A stretch of DNA of 64,000 nucleotides from Paramagnetospirillum marisnigri (lineage in GTDB: Bacteria; Pseudomonadota; Alphaproteobacteria; Rhodospirillales; Magnetospirillaceae). The position numbers and the translations under genes are program-made. The notes below the pieces were generated by a model. It was not told where the DNA came from, ran no database searches, and was given only the letters and a program-made list of their open reading frames with translations. The stretch spans positions 1 through 64,000 of the forward strand of contig NZ_LWQT01000044.1 in NCBI RefSeq assembly GCF_001650715.1. The letters are read 5' to 3'. The first letter of the stretch is position 1; the number at the start of each line of letters is the position of its first letter. Below are positions 1-7,484 of this stretch, in pieces.

Positions 1-2
1 CG

Positions 3-31
3 CCCCCGCGCCGTCCTGGCCGGGGGTTTTT
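3..31 (+). terminator. Rho-independent terminator
   Basis: CCCCCG at 3-8 pairs with CGGGGG at 21-26, and an inner GCC/GGC pair extends the stem. A T run (27-31) follows directly. It would end transcription of a gene lying left of the window. Confidence 0.7.
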
Positions 32-48
32 CTTTGTATGGAGGACAC

Positions 49-414
49 ATGAACCCGAAACGTAAAACCACCTTCGACCATGACGCCCTCGGGCGGGAGA
101 TTGCCCTTGTGGACCTCACCCGTGGCATGACCGCTGTCATTCTCAAAGCCGACTATGACGCCATCACGGCGGATGGCTGGTGTAACTGGCTCGCTAACAG
201 TGACGGGAAGGGGAGGCTCTATCCCTCTATCGGTGTCAGCTTGAGACCCGGTGGTGGACAAGCTCTCATCAGTGTGGCCCGCTTGATCACTAAGGCTCGC
301 CCTGGTGACCGGGTGACCTATAAGGATAGGAACCCGATGAACTTGCTTCCTGAGAACCTGAGGGTGGAACTCCGCAGGGAGAGGCGGGCACAGGATCGAC
401 GTATGGATTGCTAG
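49..414 (+). CDS. Small HNH-like/DNA-binding phage-type protein
   Basis: 121-aa protein. The ATG at 49 is chosen because GGAGG lies at 40-44, four bases upstream; an in-frame TTG at 34 has no such site. The C-terminal part contains DRNPMNLLPENLRV, which resembles the DGNPxNNRxENLR tail of phage HNH homing endonucleases. The His residues expected before it are absent (VTYKDRN in place of VDHIDGN), so nuclease activity is doubtful and a DNA-binding role is the inference. Its neighbours are a terminator on the left and a tRNA-Glu 350 bp to the right, which suits an integrated element. Family assignment is tentative; no close function recognised. Confidence 0.65.
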   Translation: MNPKRKTTFDHDALGREIALVDLTRGMTAVILKADYDAITADGWCNWLANSDGKGRLYPSIGVSLRPGGGQALISVARLITKARPGDRVTYKDRNPMNLLPENLRVELRRERRAQDRRMDC

Positions 415-468
415 AGGGTTTTCGCATGGGTAGAGAATAACTAGGCCCATCACCCTCGGAACTTAGCC

Positions 469-648
469 ATGCTATCAGCCCCCCATAGCCATCCCACGGC
501 AAACACCCAGCTAATCACCCAGGCCCGCTATGACGTGGATATCCGCTATGACGGAGGAAGCGAAGGGGAGGTGAGTGGCTGGGGTATGTTGCTGTGGATC
601 GGTCTATGGGTGGGCGCGTGGTTCATATGGGGCAGAAAGGGGAGGTAA
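469..648 (+). CDS. Possible 59-aa single-pass membrane peptide
   Basis: Open frame from ATG 469 to TAA 646-648, 59 residues. A hydrophobic, Trp-rich segment (about residues 37-55: GWGMLLWIGLWVGAWFIWG) is followed by the positive tail RKGR, a normal layout for a small membrane protein with N-out/C-in topology. The N-terminal 30 residues are polar. The ribosome binding site in front of 469 is weak (TCGGAA), and a shorter start inside the frame is possible. No family recognised. It is the only plausible coding frame between 415 and the tRNA at 761. Confidence 0.35.
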   Translation: MLSAPHSHPTANTQLITQARYDVDIRYDGGSEGEVSGWGMLLWIGLWVGAWFIWGRKGR

Positions 649-675
649 GCCCAGAGAGACCCGCGAAGGGTCTGG

Positions 676-714
676 CCTATGTGGAAGACCTATGTGGAAG
701 TCGCATTTCCACAT
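676..714. repeat. 13-bp tandem repeat with perfect 8-bp inverted repeat
   Basis: CCTATGTGGAAG occurs twice in tandem (676-688 and 689-701, 13-bp period). The second copy is half of a perfect inverted repeat: ATGTGGAA (692-699), 7-bp spacer, TTCCACAT (707-714). The site lies 47 bp from the 3' end of tRNA-Glu. It could be an operator or a recombinase-binding site; the sequence alone does not decide. The rest of 649-760 shows no gene. Confidence 0.5.
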
Positions 715-760
715 CGTCCATCATACTGATATTGCTAGATTTTTTGGAGTCTCTAGCGCA

Positions 761-836
761 TGGCGTCCCCAGGGGGATTCGAACCCCCGTCGCCGCCGTG
801 AAAGGGCGGTGTCCTAGGCCTCTAGACGATGGGGAC
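761..836 (-). tRNA. tRNA-Glu(TTC)
   Basis: On the minus strand the cloverleaf is complete: acceptor GTCCCCA/TGGGGAC, anticodon stem CCGCC/GGCGG with loop CTTTCAC giving anticodon TTC, and a T arm GGGGG-TTCGAAT-CCCCC. The 3' CCA is encoded at 761-763. Its 3' end points to the left edge of the window, so an element integrated in it would occupy 1-760 and beyond. Confidence 0.95.
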
Positions 837-907
837 GTCGAGGCGCGAGGGCGACTTGATAGCCGCCCTGGGCGGGAAAATCAAGGACGCTTTCAAGGAA
901 TTCGGCA

Positions 908-2683
908 TCAGCGCGCGAAATCGGCATCATCGATGACCAGTTGCACGCTGGCATTGCCCTGCCAGGTATCGACCCGAAGCGCTCCGGCCAGGTGAAAAGG
1001 CTCGCCGCGCGAGGCCAGCAGGGCGTGCCCCAGCTCGCTGTCGGCGGCGCGGAAGGCGATGGCTTTCAAGCGCTTGCCGCCCGCTCCCGCCAGCATGACC
1101 CGCACATGGCCCGATCCTACCACATCGGCCTTGACCACCCGGGCGGCGGCGATGGCGAAGCGGGGTTCCGGATTGCCCGAGCCGAACGGCCCCACCTGGG
1201 CCAGGGTTTCCACCAGGTCCACCGTGGCGGCTCCGGCGTCCAGGGCGCCGTCCAGTTCCAGCAAGGGCACCAGCTCGCCCTCCAACTGGGCCTGAAGCCG
1301 GTCGGAGACGAAGGCGTGGAACTCGGCCAGACGCTCGCGGGCGACGGTGAAGCCTGCCGCCATGGCATGGCCGCCCCCCGCCACCAGCAGCCCCGCCTGG
1401 CGGGCCGCGATCACCGCCGCGCCCAGGTCGAGCCCGGTGACCGAGCGGCCCGAACCCTTGCCGGTATCGCCGTCCATCGCCACCACGCAGGCGGCGCGGC
1501 CATAGCGTTCCTTCAGCCGTCCGGCGACGATGCCGATCACGCCGGGATGCCAGCCCTCGCCCGCCGCCAGCAACAACGGCCGTCCGTCGTCGGGGCGGCC
1601 TTCCACCTGCTCGATGGCGTCCAACAGCACGGCGGCCTCGATCTCCTGGCGGTCCTTGTTGTAGCCGTCCAGCCGCCGGGCGAATTCGGCGGCCTCGGCA
1701 GGATCGGCGGTGGAGAGCAGGCTGGTGCCCAGTTCGGCCTCGCCCACCCGGCCACCGGCATTGACTCGGGGACCGAGCACATAGCCCAGGTGGTAGGCGC
1801 CGGGCGCTTCCTTGATCCCGGCCACGTCGCTCAGCGCCGCCAGCCCCACATTGGCGCGGCGCGCCATCACCTTCAGCCCCTGGGTGACCAGGGCGCGGTT
1901 GATGCCCACCAGCGGCACCACATCGCAGACGGTGCCCAGCGCCACCAGATCGAGCCAGCGCAGCAGGTCGGGGGCGGGGTGGTCCTGGTACCAGCCCGCC
2001 TGTTTGAGGCCGCGGTTGAGCCCCACCGCCAGCAGGAAGGCCACTCCCACCGCCGCCAGATGGCCGTGGGGGCTGTTCTCGTCCAGTCGGTTGGGATTGA
2101 CCACCGCAAGGGCCGGGGGCAGTGCCGCCTCGCCCACATGATGGTCGACCACGATGACGTCCAGCCCGGCCTCGGCCGCCGCCCGCAGCGGCTCGAAGGC
2201 GGTGGCGCCGCAATCCACCGTCACCACCACGCCGACACCTTCCGCCTTCAGGCGCAGCAGCGCCGGGGCGTTGGGGCCATAGCCCTCCTTGATGCGGTCG
2301 GGGATATAGACCCGCACCCGGGCGCCGAGGGCGTCGAGGAAATTGCGCAGCAGCGCCGAGGAGGTGGCGCCGTCCACGTCGTAATCGCCGAAGATGCCGA
2401 TGGTCTCGCCCGAAGTCACGGCCGCCACCAGCCGCGCCACCGCCTTGTCCATGTCCTTCAGATGGCTGGGATCGGGCAGCAGGTCGCGGAGTGTCGGGTT
2501 GAGGAAGCTTTCGGCCTCGTCCAGGCCGATTCCCCGCGCCGCCAGGACCCGGCCCACCAGTTCCGGCAGACCGAGGCGCTGGGCCAGCGCCAGGGCCTGG
2601 CGTTCGTCCCCCGCCCGTGACACCCAGCGTCGCCCCGACAGCGAGCGCTCGACGCCAAGGAAGGGGGCAAGGGCGTGGCTCAT
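908..2683 (-). CDS. recJ: Single-stranded-DNA-specific exonuclease RecJ
   Basis: 591-aa cytoplasmic 5'-3' exonuclease of the DHH phosphoesterase family, used in recombination and mismatch repair. Visible motifs: DYDVDG (residues 100-105), VTVDCG, the DHH motif VDHH (179-182) and the DHHA1 signature GGGHAMAAG in the C-terminal third, followed by an OB-like tail. Length is normal. The ATG at 2683 is chosen because its A overlaps the stop of glpX as ATGA (2680-2683), which signals translational coupling. The longer frame upstream is the shadow of glpX. Last gene of a minus-strand operon. Confidence 0.95.
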   Translation of the reverse strand: MSHALAPFLGVERSLSGRRWVSRAGDERQALALAQRLGLPELVGRVLAARGIGLDEAESFLNPTLRDLLPDPSHLKDMDKAVARLVAAVTSGETIGIFGDYDVDGATSSALLRNFLDALGARVRVYIPDRIKEGYGPNAPALLRLKAEGVGVVVTVDCGATAFEPLRAAAEAGLDVIVVDHHVGEAALPPALAVVNPNRLDENSPHGHLAAVGVAFLLAVGLNRGLKQAGWYQDHPAPDLLRWLDLVALGTVCDVVPLVGINRALVTQGLKVMARRANVGLAALSDVAGIKEAPGAYHLGYVLGPRVNAGGRVGEAELGTSLLSTADPAEAAEFARRLDGYNKDRQEIEAAVLLDAIEQVEGRPDDGRPLLLAAGEGWHPGVIGIVAGRLKERYGRAACVVAMDGDTGKGSGRSVTGLDLGAAVIAARQAGLLVAGGGHAMAAGFTVARERLAEFHAFVSDRLQAQLEGELVPLLELDGALDAGAATVDLVETLAQVGPFGSGNPEPRFAIAAARVVKADVVGSGHVRVMLAGAGGKRLKAIAFRAADSELGHALLASRGEPFHLAGALRVDTWQGNASVQLVIDDADFAR

Positions 2684-3663
2684 ATCAGCGGCGGGCTGCG
2701 GTCGAGATCGTGCCGGGCGGTCATGTAGCGGATGGTGCCGGTGACCGAGCGCATCACCAGGGAATGGCTGGTGGCGCGGTTGCCCGCCAGCAGCCGGGCG
2801 CCTTTCAGCACATGGCCGTCGGTGATGCCGGTGGCGGCGAACATCACCTCGCCCTTCACCATCTCGTCCAGGTCCCATTTGCGCTTGGGGTCGCCGAGTC
2901 CGGCATTGCGGGCCGCCATGAACTCGCCTTCCGAGCGGATCAGCAACCGACACTGCATGCGCCCGCCCAGGCATTTCAGCCCGGCGGCGGCCAGCACGCC
3001 CTGGGCGGCACCGCCCGAGCCCAGATAGACGTCGACGCCGGTTTCCTCCAGCCCCGCCGCCAGGGCGCCCGACACGTCGCCATCGTCGAACAGCATCACC
3101 CGGGCGCCGGTGGCGTAAAGGCGCTCGATCAGGTCGGAATGGCGGGGGCGGTCCAGAATACTGACCGTCAGATCGGCCACCGAGCCCCCCTTGGCCTCCG
3201 CGATGCGGGCCAGATTGTCCTCGGGCGACAGGTCCAGATCGATGACGCCATCGGGGATGCCGGGGCCGACCGCGATCTTTTCCATGTAGGAATGCTGGGG
3301 CACCTTGAGGAAGCTGCCTTCCTCGGTCAGCGCCACCACCGACAGGGCGTTATGGGCTCCCCGGGCGCAGATGGAACGGCCTTCCAGGGCGGTCAGCACG
3401 ATGTCCACCTTGGGACCGCAGCCGTTGCCCACCCTCTCGCCGGTATGCAGCGGCTGGCCCTCGTCGTCGCCCTCGCCGTTGACGATGACGCCGTCCATGG
3501 ACAGGCGGTTGAGCGCCCGACGCATGGCGCCGCAGGCGGCCTCGTCGGCGGCCTTTTCGTCGCCGCGCCCGGCATGGCGGGCGGCGGCCAGGGCGCTGGC
3601 TTCGGTGACGCGCACCACTTCCAGGGCGAGATTGCGGTCGGTGACCGCCTTTGGGTCGGACAT
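2680..3663 (-). CDS. glpX: Diverged class II fructose-1,6-bisphosphatase-like protein
   Basis: 327 aa, related to GlpX over its full length, e.g. RNLALEVVRVTEASALAA, KIAVGPG, LTVSILDRPRH, FAATGITDG. GlpX hydrolyses fructose-1,6-bisphosphate in gluconeogenesis. The metal and substrate motifs are altered: DPIEGT of the family reads TALEGR, the GEGExDEAP loop reads GEGDDEGQP, and GAPEG reads GAAQG. The family assignment is firm, but FBPase activity is doubtful. It starts 14 bp after hom and overlaps recJ by ATGA, so it is co-transcribed. ATG 3663 begins MSDPKAV, the normal N-terminus length. Confidence 0.85.
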   Translation of the reverse strand: MSDPKAVTDRNLALEVVRVTEASALAAARHAGRGDEKAADEAACGAMRRALNRLSMDGVIVNGEGDDEGQPLHTGERVGNGCGPKVDIVLTALEGRSICARGAHNALSVVALTEEGSFLKVPQHSYMEKIAVGPGIPDGVIDLDLSPEDNLARIAEAKGGSVADLTVSILDRPRHSDLIERLYATGARVMLFDDGDVSGALAAGLEETGVDVYLGSGGAAQGVLAAAGLKCLGGRMQCRLLIRSEGEFMAARNAGLGDPKRKWDLDEMVKGEVMFAATGITDGHVLKGARLLAGNRATSHSLVMRSVTGTIRYMTARHDLDRSPPLI

Positions 3664-3677
3664 GGCGCCCCCCGTGA

Positions 3678-4964
3678 TTACAGGTTCTCGATACGGATCA
3701 ACTGGAGATCGGCCACCGAGCCCAGGGCCTTCAGCCGCTCCACCGCCCGCAGCATGGAGGATTCGACGGTCTCGTGCACCGTCATCACCACCGGCACGGT
3801 TTCCTCTGGCGCCCGGCCACGCTGGATGACCTGCTCCATGGAGACCTGCTCGTCGCGCAGCGCGGCGGCGATGTCGGCGAAGACGCCGGGCTGGTCCTTG
3901 ACCATCAGGCGGATGTAATAGGCGCTGCGATGCGCCCCCGAGGCGGCGGCGGGCTGGGCCTTGAGGGCCGCCACCGGCACGCCGAAGGTGGGAATGGTCC
4001 GACCCAAGGCCAGGTCCATCAGGTCGGCCACCACGGCGGAAGCGGTGGGACGCGCCCCGGCGCCGCGGCCTTCCAGCACGGTGCGGCCGACGAAGTCGCC
4101 CTCGGTGACGATGGCATTGAACGGGCCGCTGACATGGGCCAGAGGGAAGGACAGCGGCACCATGGCGGGATAGACCCGGGCCTCGATTCCGGTGTCGGTC
4201 TGGGCGGCGACGCCCAGCAGCTTGATGCGATAGCCCAACTCGTCGGCATAGCGGATGTCCAGCGCCGAGACGTGGCGGATGCCCTCGCACGATACCCCAT
4301 CCAGGTCGATGGGGGCCGAGAAGGCCAGGCTGACCAGGATGGCCAGCTTGTGGGCGGTGTCGATGCCGTCGATGTCGAAGGTGGGATCGGCCTCGGCATA
4401 GCCCAGCTTCTGCGCCTCGGCCAGCACGTCGGCGAAGTCGCGGCCCGACTCCCGCATGGTGGTCAGGATATAGTTGCAGGTGCCGTTGAGGATGCCCATC
4501 ACCTTGGTCACCCGGTTGGCCGCCAGGCCTTCGCGCAGGGACTTGATGATGGGGATGCCGCCACCCACAGAGGCCTCGAAGCCGATAGTGCCGCCCTTGG
4601 CCTCGGCGATCTGCGCCAGTTCGGTGCCGTGATGGGCGATCATGGCCTTGTTGGCGGTGACCACCGACCGGCCGCGCTCCAGGGCGGTGCGGACCACGTC
4701 CAGCGCGATGCCGCCCGCGCCGCCGATCAGCTCCACCAGCACGTCATAGTCGCAGTCCCGGGCCATCACCCTTGCGTCGGTGAAGAACGGAACGCCGTCC
4801 AGCGGCAGGCCAGTGGGCTTTTCCAGGGCGGCGGCACCCACCAGGGTCAGCGGGCGCCCGGCGCGGGCGGCCAGCAACTGGGCCTGGTCATGCAGCAACT
4901 GGACGGTGCCGCCGCCGACGGTACCCAGTCCGGCGATGGCGATTTTCAAGGAGGATTTGCTCAT
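3678..4964 (-). CDS. hom: Homoserine dehydrogenase
   Basis: 428 aa. Reduces aspartate semialdehyde to homoserine with NAD(P)H on the route to threonine and methionine. An N-terminal Rossmann fold begins KIAIAGLGTVGGG (residues 7-19). The central catalytic part contains GILNGTCNYIL and AQKLGYAEADPTFDIDGIDTAHKLAIL, and the C-terminal ACT domain starts near residue 345 (YYIRLMVKDQPGVFADIA) for feedback by threonine. ATG 4964 overlaps the stop of the aminotransferase gene (ATGA), giving translational coupling. Normal length for the monofunctional enzyme. Confidence 0.95.
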   Translation of the reverse strand: MSKSSLKIAIAGLGTVGGGTVQLLHDQAQLLAARAGRPLTLVGAAALEKPTGLPLDGVPFFTDARVMARDCDYDVLVELIGGAGGIALDVVRTALERGRSVVTANKAMIAHHGTELAQIAEAKGGTIGFEASVGGGIPIIKSLREGLAANRVTKVMGILNGTCNYILTTMRESGRDFADVLAEAQKLGYAEADPTFDIDGIDTAHKLAILVSLAFSAPIDLDGVSCEGIRHVSALDIRYADELGYRIKLLGVAAQTDTGIEARVYPAMVPLSFPLAHVSGPFNAIVTEGDFVGRTVLEGRGAGARPTASAVVADLMDLALGRTIPTFGVPVAALKAQPAAASGAHRSAYYIRLMVKDQPGVFADIAAALRDEQVSMEQVIQRGRAPEETVPVVMTVHETVESSMLRAVERLKALGSVADLQLIRIENL

Positions 4965-6187
4965 GAAGAGGAACTCGCGCGCTGTTTCTCGGAATCCTCC
5001 AACACCTTGCCGGTGTTGCCGAGGAAAGTCTTGATGTTGCGGACCGCCTGGCGGGTGCGGTGGCGGTTTTCCACCAGTCCGATGCGGACATGGCCGTCGC
5101 CGTATTCGCCGAAGCCGATGCCCGGCGCCACCGCCACCTGGGCTTCCCGCATCAGCAGCTTGGAGAATTCCAGTGAACCGAGATGGGCGAAGGCCTTGGG
5201 GATCGGGGCCCAGGCGAACATGGTGGCGGGCGGGCTGGGGACGTCCCAACCGGCGGCCTGCAATCCCTCGATCAGCACGTCGCGGCGGTCCTTGTACATG
5301 GCCCGGATCTCGTCGACGCAGTCCTGCGGCCCGTTCAGGGCGGCGGCGGCGGCCACCTGGATGGGGGTGAAGGCGCCGTAGTCGAGATAGCTCTTGATGC
5401 GGCCCAGGGCGGCGATGAGCTTCTTGTTGCCCGCCGCGAAGCCGATGCGCCAGCCCGGCATGTTGTAGGTCTTGCTCATGGAGGTGAACTCCACCGCGAT
5501 CTCCCGGGCTCCCGGAACCTGGAGGATGGAGGGCGGCGGCGTCACGTCGAAATAGATTTCCGAATAGGCCAAATCCGACAAAATCCAGATGCCGTGATGG
5601 CGGCAGAACTCCACCACCTGGCCATAGAAATCCAGATCGGCCAGCAAGGCGGTGGGATTGCTGGGATAATTCAGCACCAGGGCGATGGGCTTGGGCACCG
5701 AATGGCGCACGGCGCGGTCAAGGGCGCGCAGGAATTCGGCATCGGGCGTCACCGGCACATAGCGGCACGATCCGCCCGCGATGATGAAGCCATAGGGATG
5801 GATGGGATAGCTGGGATTGGGCACCAGCACCACGTCGCCGGGGCTGGTGATGGCATTGGCCAGATTGGCCAGCCCCTCCTTGGAGCCCAGGGTGACGATG
5901 CATTCGGTTTCCGGGTCGATATCGACGGCGAAGCGGCGAAGGTAATAGGCCGACAGCGCCTTTCTCAGGCCGGGGATGCCCCGGCTCATGGAATAGCGAT
6001 GGGCGCGCGGGTTACGCGCCGCCTCCACCAGCTTGTCGACGATATGATCCGGCGTCGGCTGGTCGGGATTGCCCATGCCGAAGTCGATGATGTCTTCCCC
6101 GGCGGCCCGCGCCCGGGCCTTCATGGCGTTCACTTCCGCGAAAACATAGGGCGGAAGCCGCTTGATCCGGTGGAACTCCTGGTCCAT
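4961..6187 (-). CDS. PLP-dependent aminotransferase, AlaC/LL-DAP aminotransferase type
   Basis: 408 aa, fold type I class I/II aminotransferase. The PLP lysine is K239 in SMSKTYNMPGWR. Other conserved parts are NYPSNPT (cofactor Asn), SDLAYSEI and the C-terminal GFGEYGDGHVRIGLV with the carboxylate-binding Arg. Homologues are named LL-diaminopimelate aminotransferase or glutamate-pyruvate aminotransferase (AlaC). Position directly before hom favours a role in aspartate-family or alanine metabolism, but the substrate cannot be read from sequence. ATG 6187 (MDQEFHRIKRLPPYVF) matches the usual N-terminus; the longer frame reaches into the intergenic gap. Confidence 0.9.
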   Translation of the reverse strand: MDQEFHRIKRLPPYVFAEVNAMKARARAAGEDIIDFGMGNPDQPTPDHIVDKLVEAARNPRAHRYSMSRGIPGLRKALSAYYLRRFAVDIDPETECIVTLGSKEGLANLANAITSPGDVVLVPNPSYPIHPYGFIIAGGSCRYVPVTPDAEFLRALDRAVRHSVPKPIALVLNYPSNPTALLADLDFYGQVVEFCRHHGIWILSDLAYSEIYFDVTPPPSILQVPGAREIAVEFTSMSKTYNMPGWRIGFAAGNKKLIAALGRIKSYLDYGAFTPIQVAAAAALNGPQDCVDEIRAMYKDRRDVLIEGLQAAGWDVPSPPATMFAWAPIPKAFAHLGSLEFSKLLMREAQVAVAPGIGFGEYGDGHVRIGLVENRHRTRQAVRNIKTFLGNTGKVLEDSEKQRASSSS

Positions 6188-6215
6188 GGCCCTAAAATCC
6201 GTCAGTCGCCGTCCG

Positions 6216-7268
6216 TCAGTATTCGATGGAAACCCTGGCGCCGCTGTCGTCATAGCCGCCCGAGGACGGGTCGGCGGCCACCAGCACCTTGCGGGCGGGA
6301 ACGCCCAGGCCGGTCAGGGCCTTGGCCACTGTCTGGGCGCGCCGCGACGCCACCACCTGATCATCCTCGCCGGCGAAGGAGATGGCCCCCGATGGCGCCT
6401 GGCCCAGAACGCGGACCACGCCGCCGGTCTGCTTCTGCAGGCGGGCGACCTCGCGCAGCGCGGCGCGGTCGGTGGCGGTCAGGCCGCCATCGGCACCGAA
6501 CTGCAGGGCCGCGACCTCGAACGAGGCGGCGGGTGAGCGGGGCACGCTGCTGCCCTTGGGGCCGCGCACCGACTTGGGCGCTACCAACTGGGGCGTGCCG
6601 TAATCCACATCGGCGGCATAGGCGGGCCGGGCGGCGTAGGCGGCAGGGGCCACGGCGGGCACGGCATAGGTGTGGACCGGCTGGTTGTACGAGGCCTCGC
6701 TGCGCGGCGGCGGCACCGTGGCGAAGGGGTCGTTCTTGTTGGTGGCCGCCTGGGATTCACTCAGGCGGCGCTGGTAATGGTCGGACAGCAGGGTGCGCCG
6801 GGTGGGCACCTGATCGGGAATGTCGGCGCGGGGCGGCGGTCCACCGGCCACGGCCTGGGGCGGGGCGGCGGGGCCCTCGTCGCGGGCGGGCTGCAGACGG
6901 CCGCTCGGCGCCGCCTCGGCCACCTTGGTCTCGGCGGGCGGGTTCTTGCGGGCCAATTGCTTGGTCGGGTTGGGCTCGCGCTTGACCGAGTCGGCGTAGC
7001 GGGGGCCGGACGCGTCGGAATTCAAGCCGCGGGCGGGCTGCCGGCGCGCTTCCGCGCTGGCGTCGGCCACGGCGCGCTTGGGGGTGGCGACCTCGGGGGC
7101 CTCGTCGTCGCTGAAGACTCCGGCGACCCCCTTGTACCACTCCACCGGGTTCACCGCGTCGGGAACATAGGAGCACCCGGTGATCAGGGCAGCGGCGACA
7201 ACCGTCTTGCCGACGATGATCGCGTGGCGTTCATGGCGACGGCGCCAAGCCTCGATGCAATCCAACAT
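6216..7268 (-). CDS. OmpA-like-domain lipoprotein
   Basis: 350 aa. The N-terminus has a charged segment (RRRHER), a hydrophobic stretch and a lipobox LITGC at about residues 28-32, so it is probably an outer-membrane lipoprotein facing the periplasm. The middle (residues 50-230) is Pro/Ala-rich and low complexity. Residues 245-350 resemble an OmpA/MotB peptidoglycan-binding fold (LTATDRAALREVARL, ASRRAQTVAKALTGLGVPARKVLVAADPS). It is 28 bp upstream of the aminotransferase on the same strand and may lead the operon down to recJ. Divergent from phaC across a 216-bp promoter region (7269-7484). Confidence 0.75.
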   Translation of the reverse strand: MLDCIEAWRRRHERHAIIVGKTVVAAALITGCSYVPDAVNPVEWYKGVAGVFSDDEAPEVATPKRAVADASAEARRQPARGLNSDASGPRYADSVKREPNPTKQLARKNPPAETKVAEAAPSGRLQPARDEGPAAPPQAVAGGPPPRADIPDQVPTRRTLLSDHYQRRLSESQAATNKNDPFATVPPPRSEASYNQPVHTYAVPAVAPAAYAARPAYAADVDYGTPQLVAPKSVRGPKGSSVPRSPAASFEVAALQFGADGGLTATDRAALREVARLQKQTGGVVRVLGQAPSGAISFAGEDDQVVASRRAQTVAKALTGLGVPARKVLVAADPSSGGYDDSGARVSIEY

Positions 7269-7484
7269 GGACGAAACGGAGCCCCCGTGTGCAAGAATAT
7301 GTTTTGATCAAACCGGATTTTACGGCAAGTTCACGTTTATCAGGCCAAGGAACGAAAGTATATAGGACTGTGGCACGGATCAGACGGGAGAGGGCGGTGC
7401 GCCTCTTCCCCCTGGTCGATACCCGGAAGGCGGCGAACCGTCCGCCGGGGTTGCACTCTGGATGCACCGTAATGAGGGGTACTT

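Noticed and set aside
575-995. Two plus-strand frames running through tRNA-Glu
   Set aside because: They are read through the tRNA gene and into the end of recJ, with no ribosome binding site or family match.
941-2620. 559-aa plus-strand frame opposite recJ, and similar long frames opposite other genes
   Set aside because: Typical antisense open frames of high-GC DNA, His/Gln/Gly/Arg-rich with no domains; the minus-strand gene is a clear RecJ.
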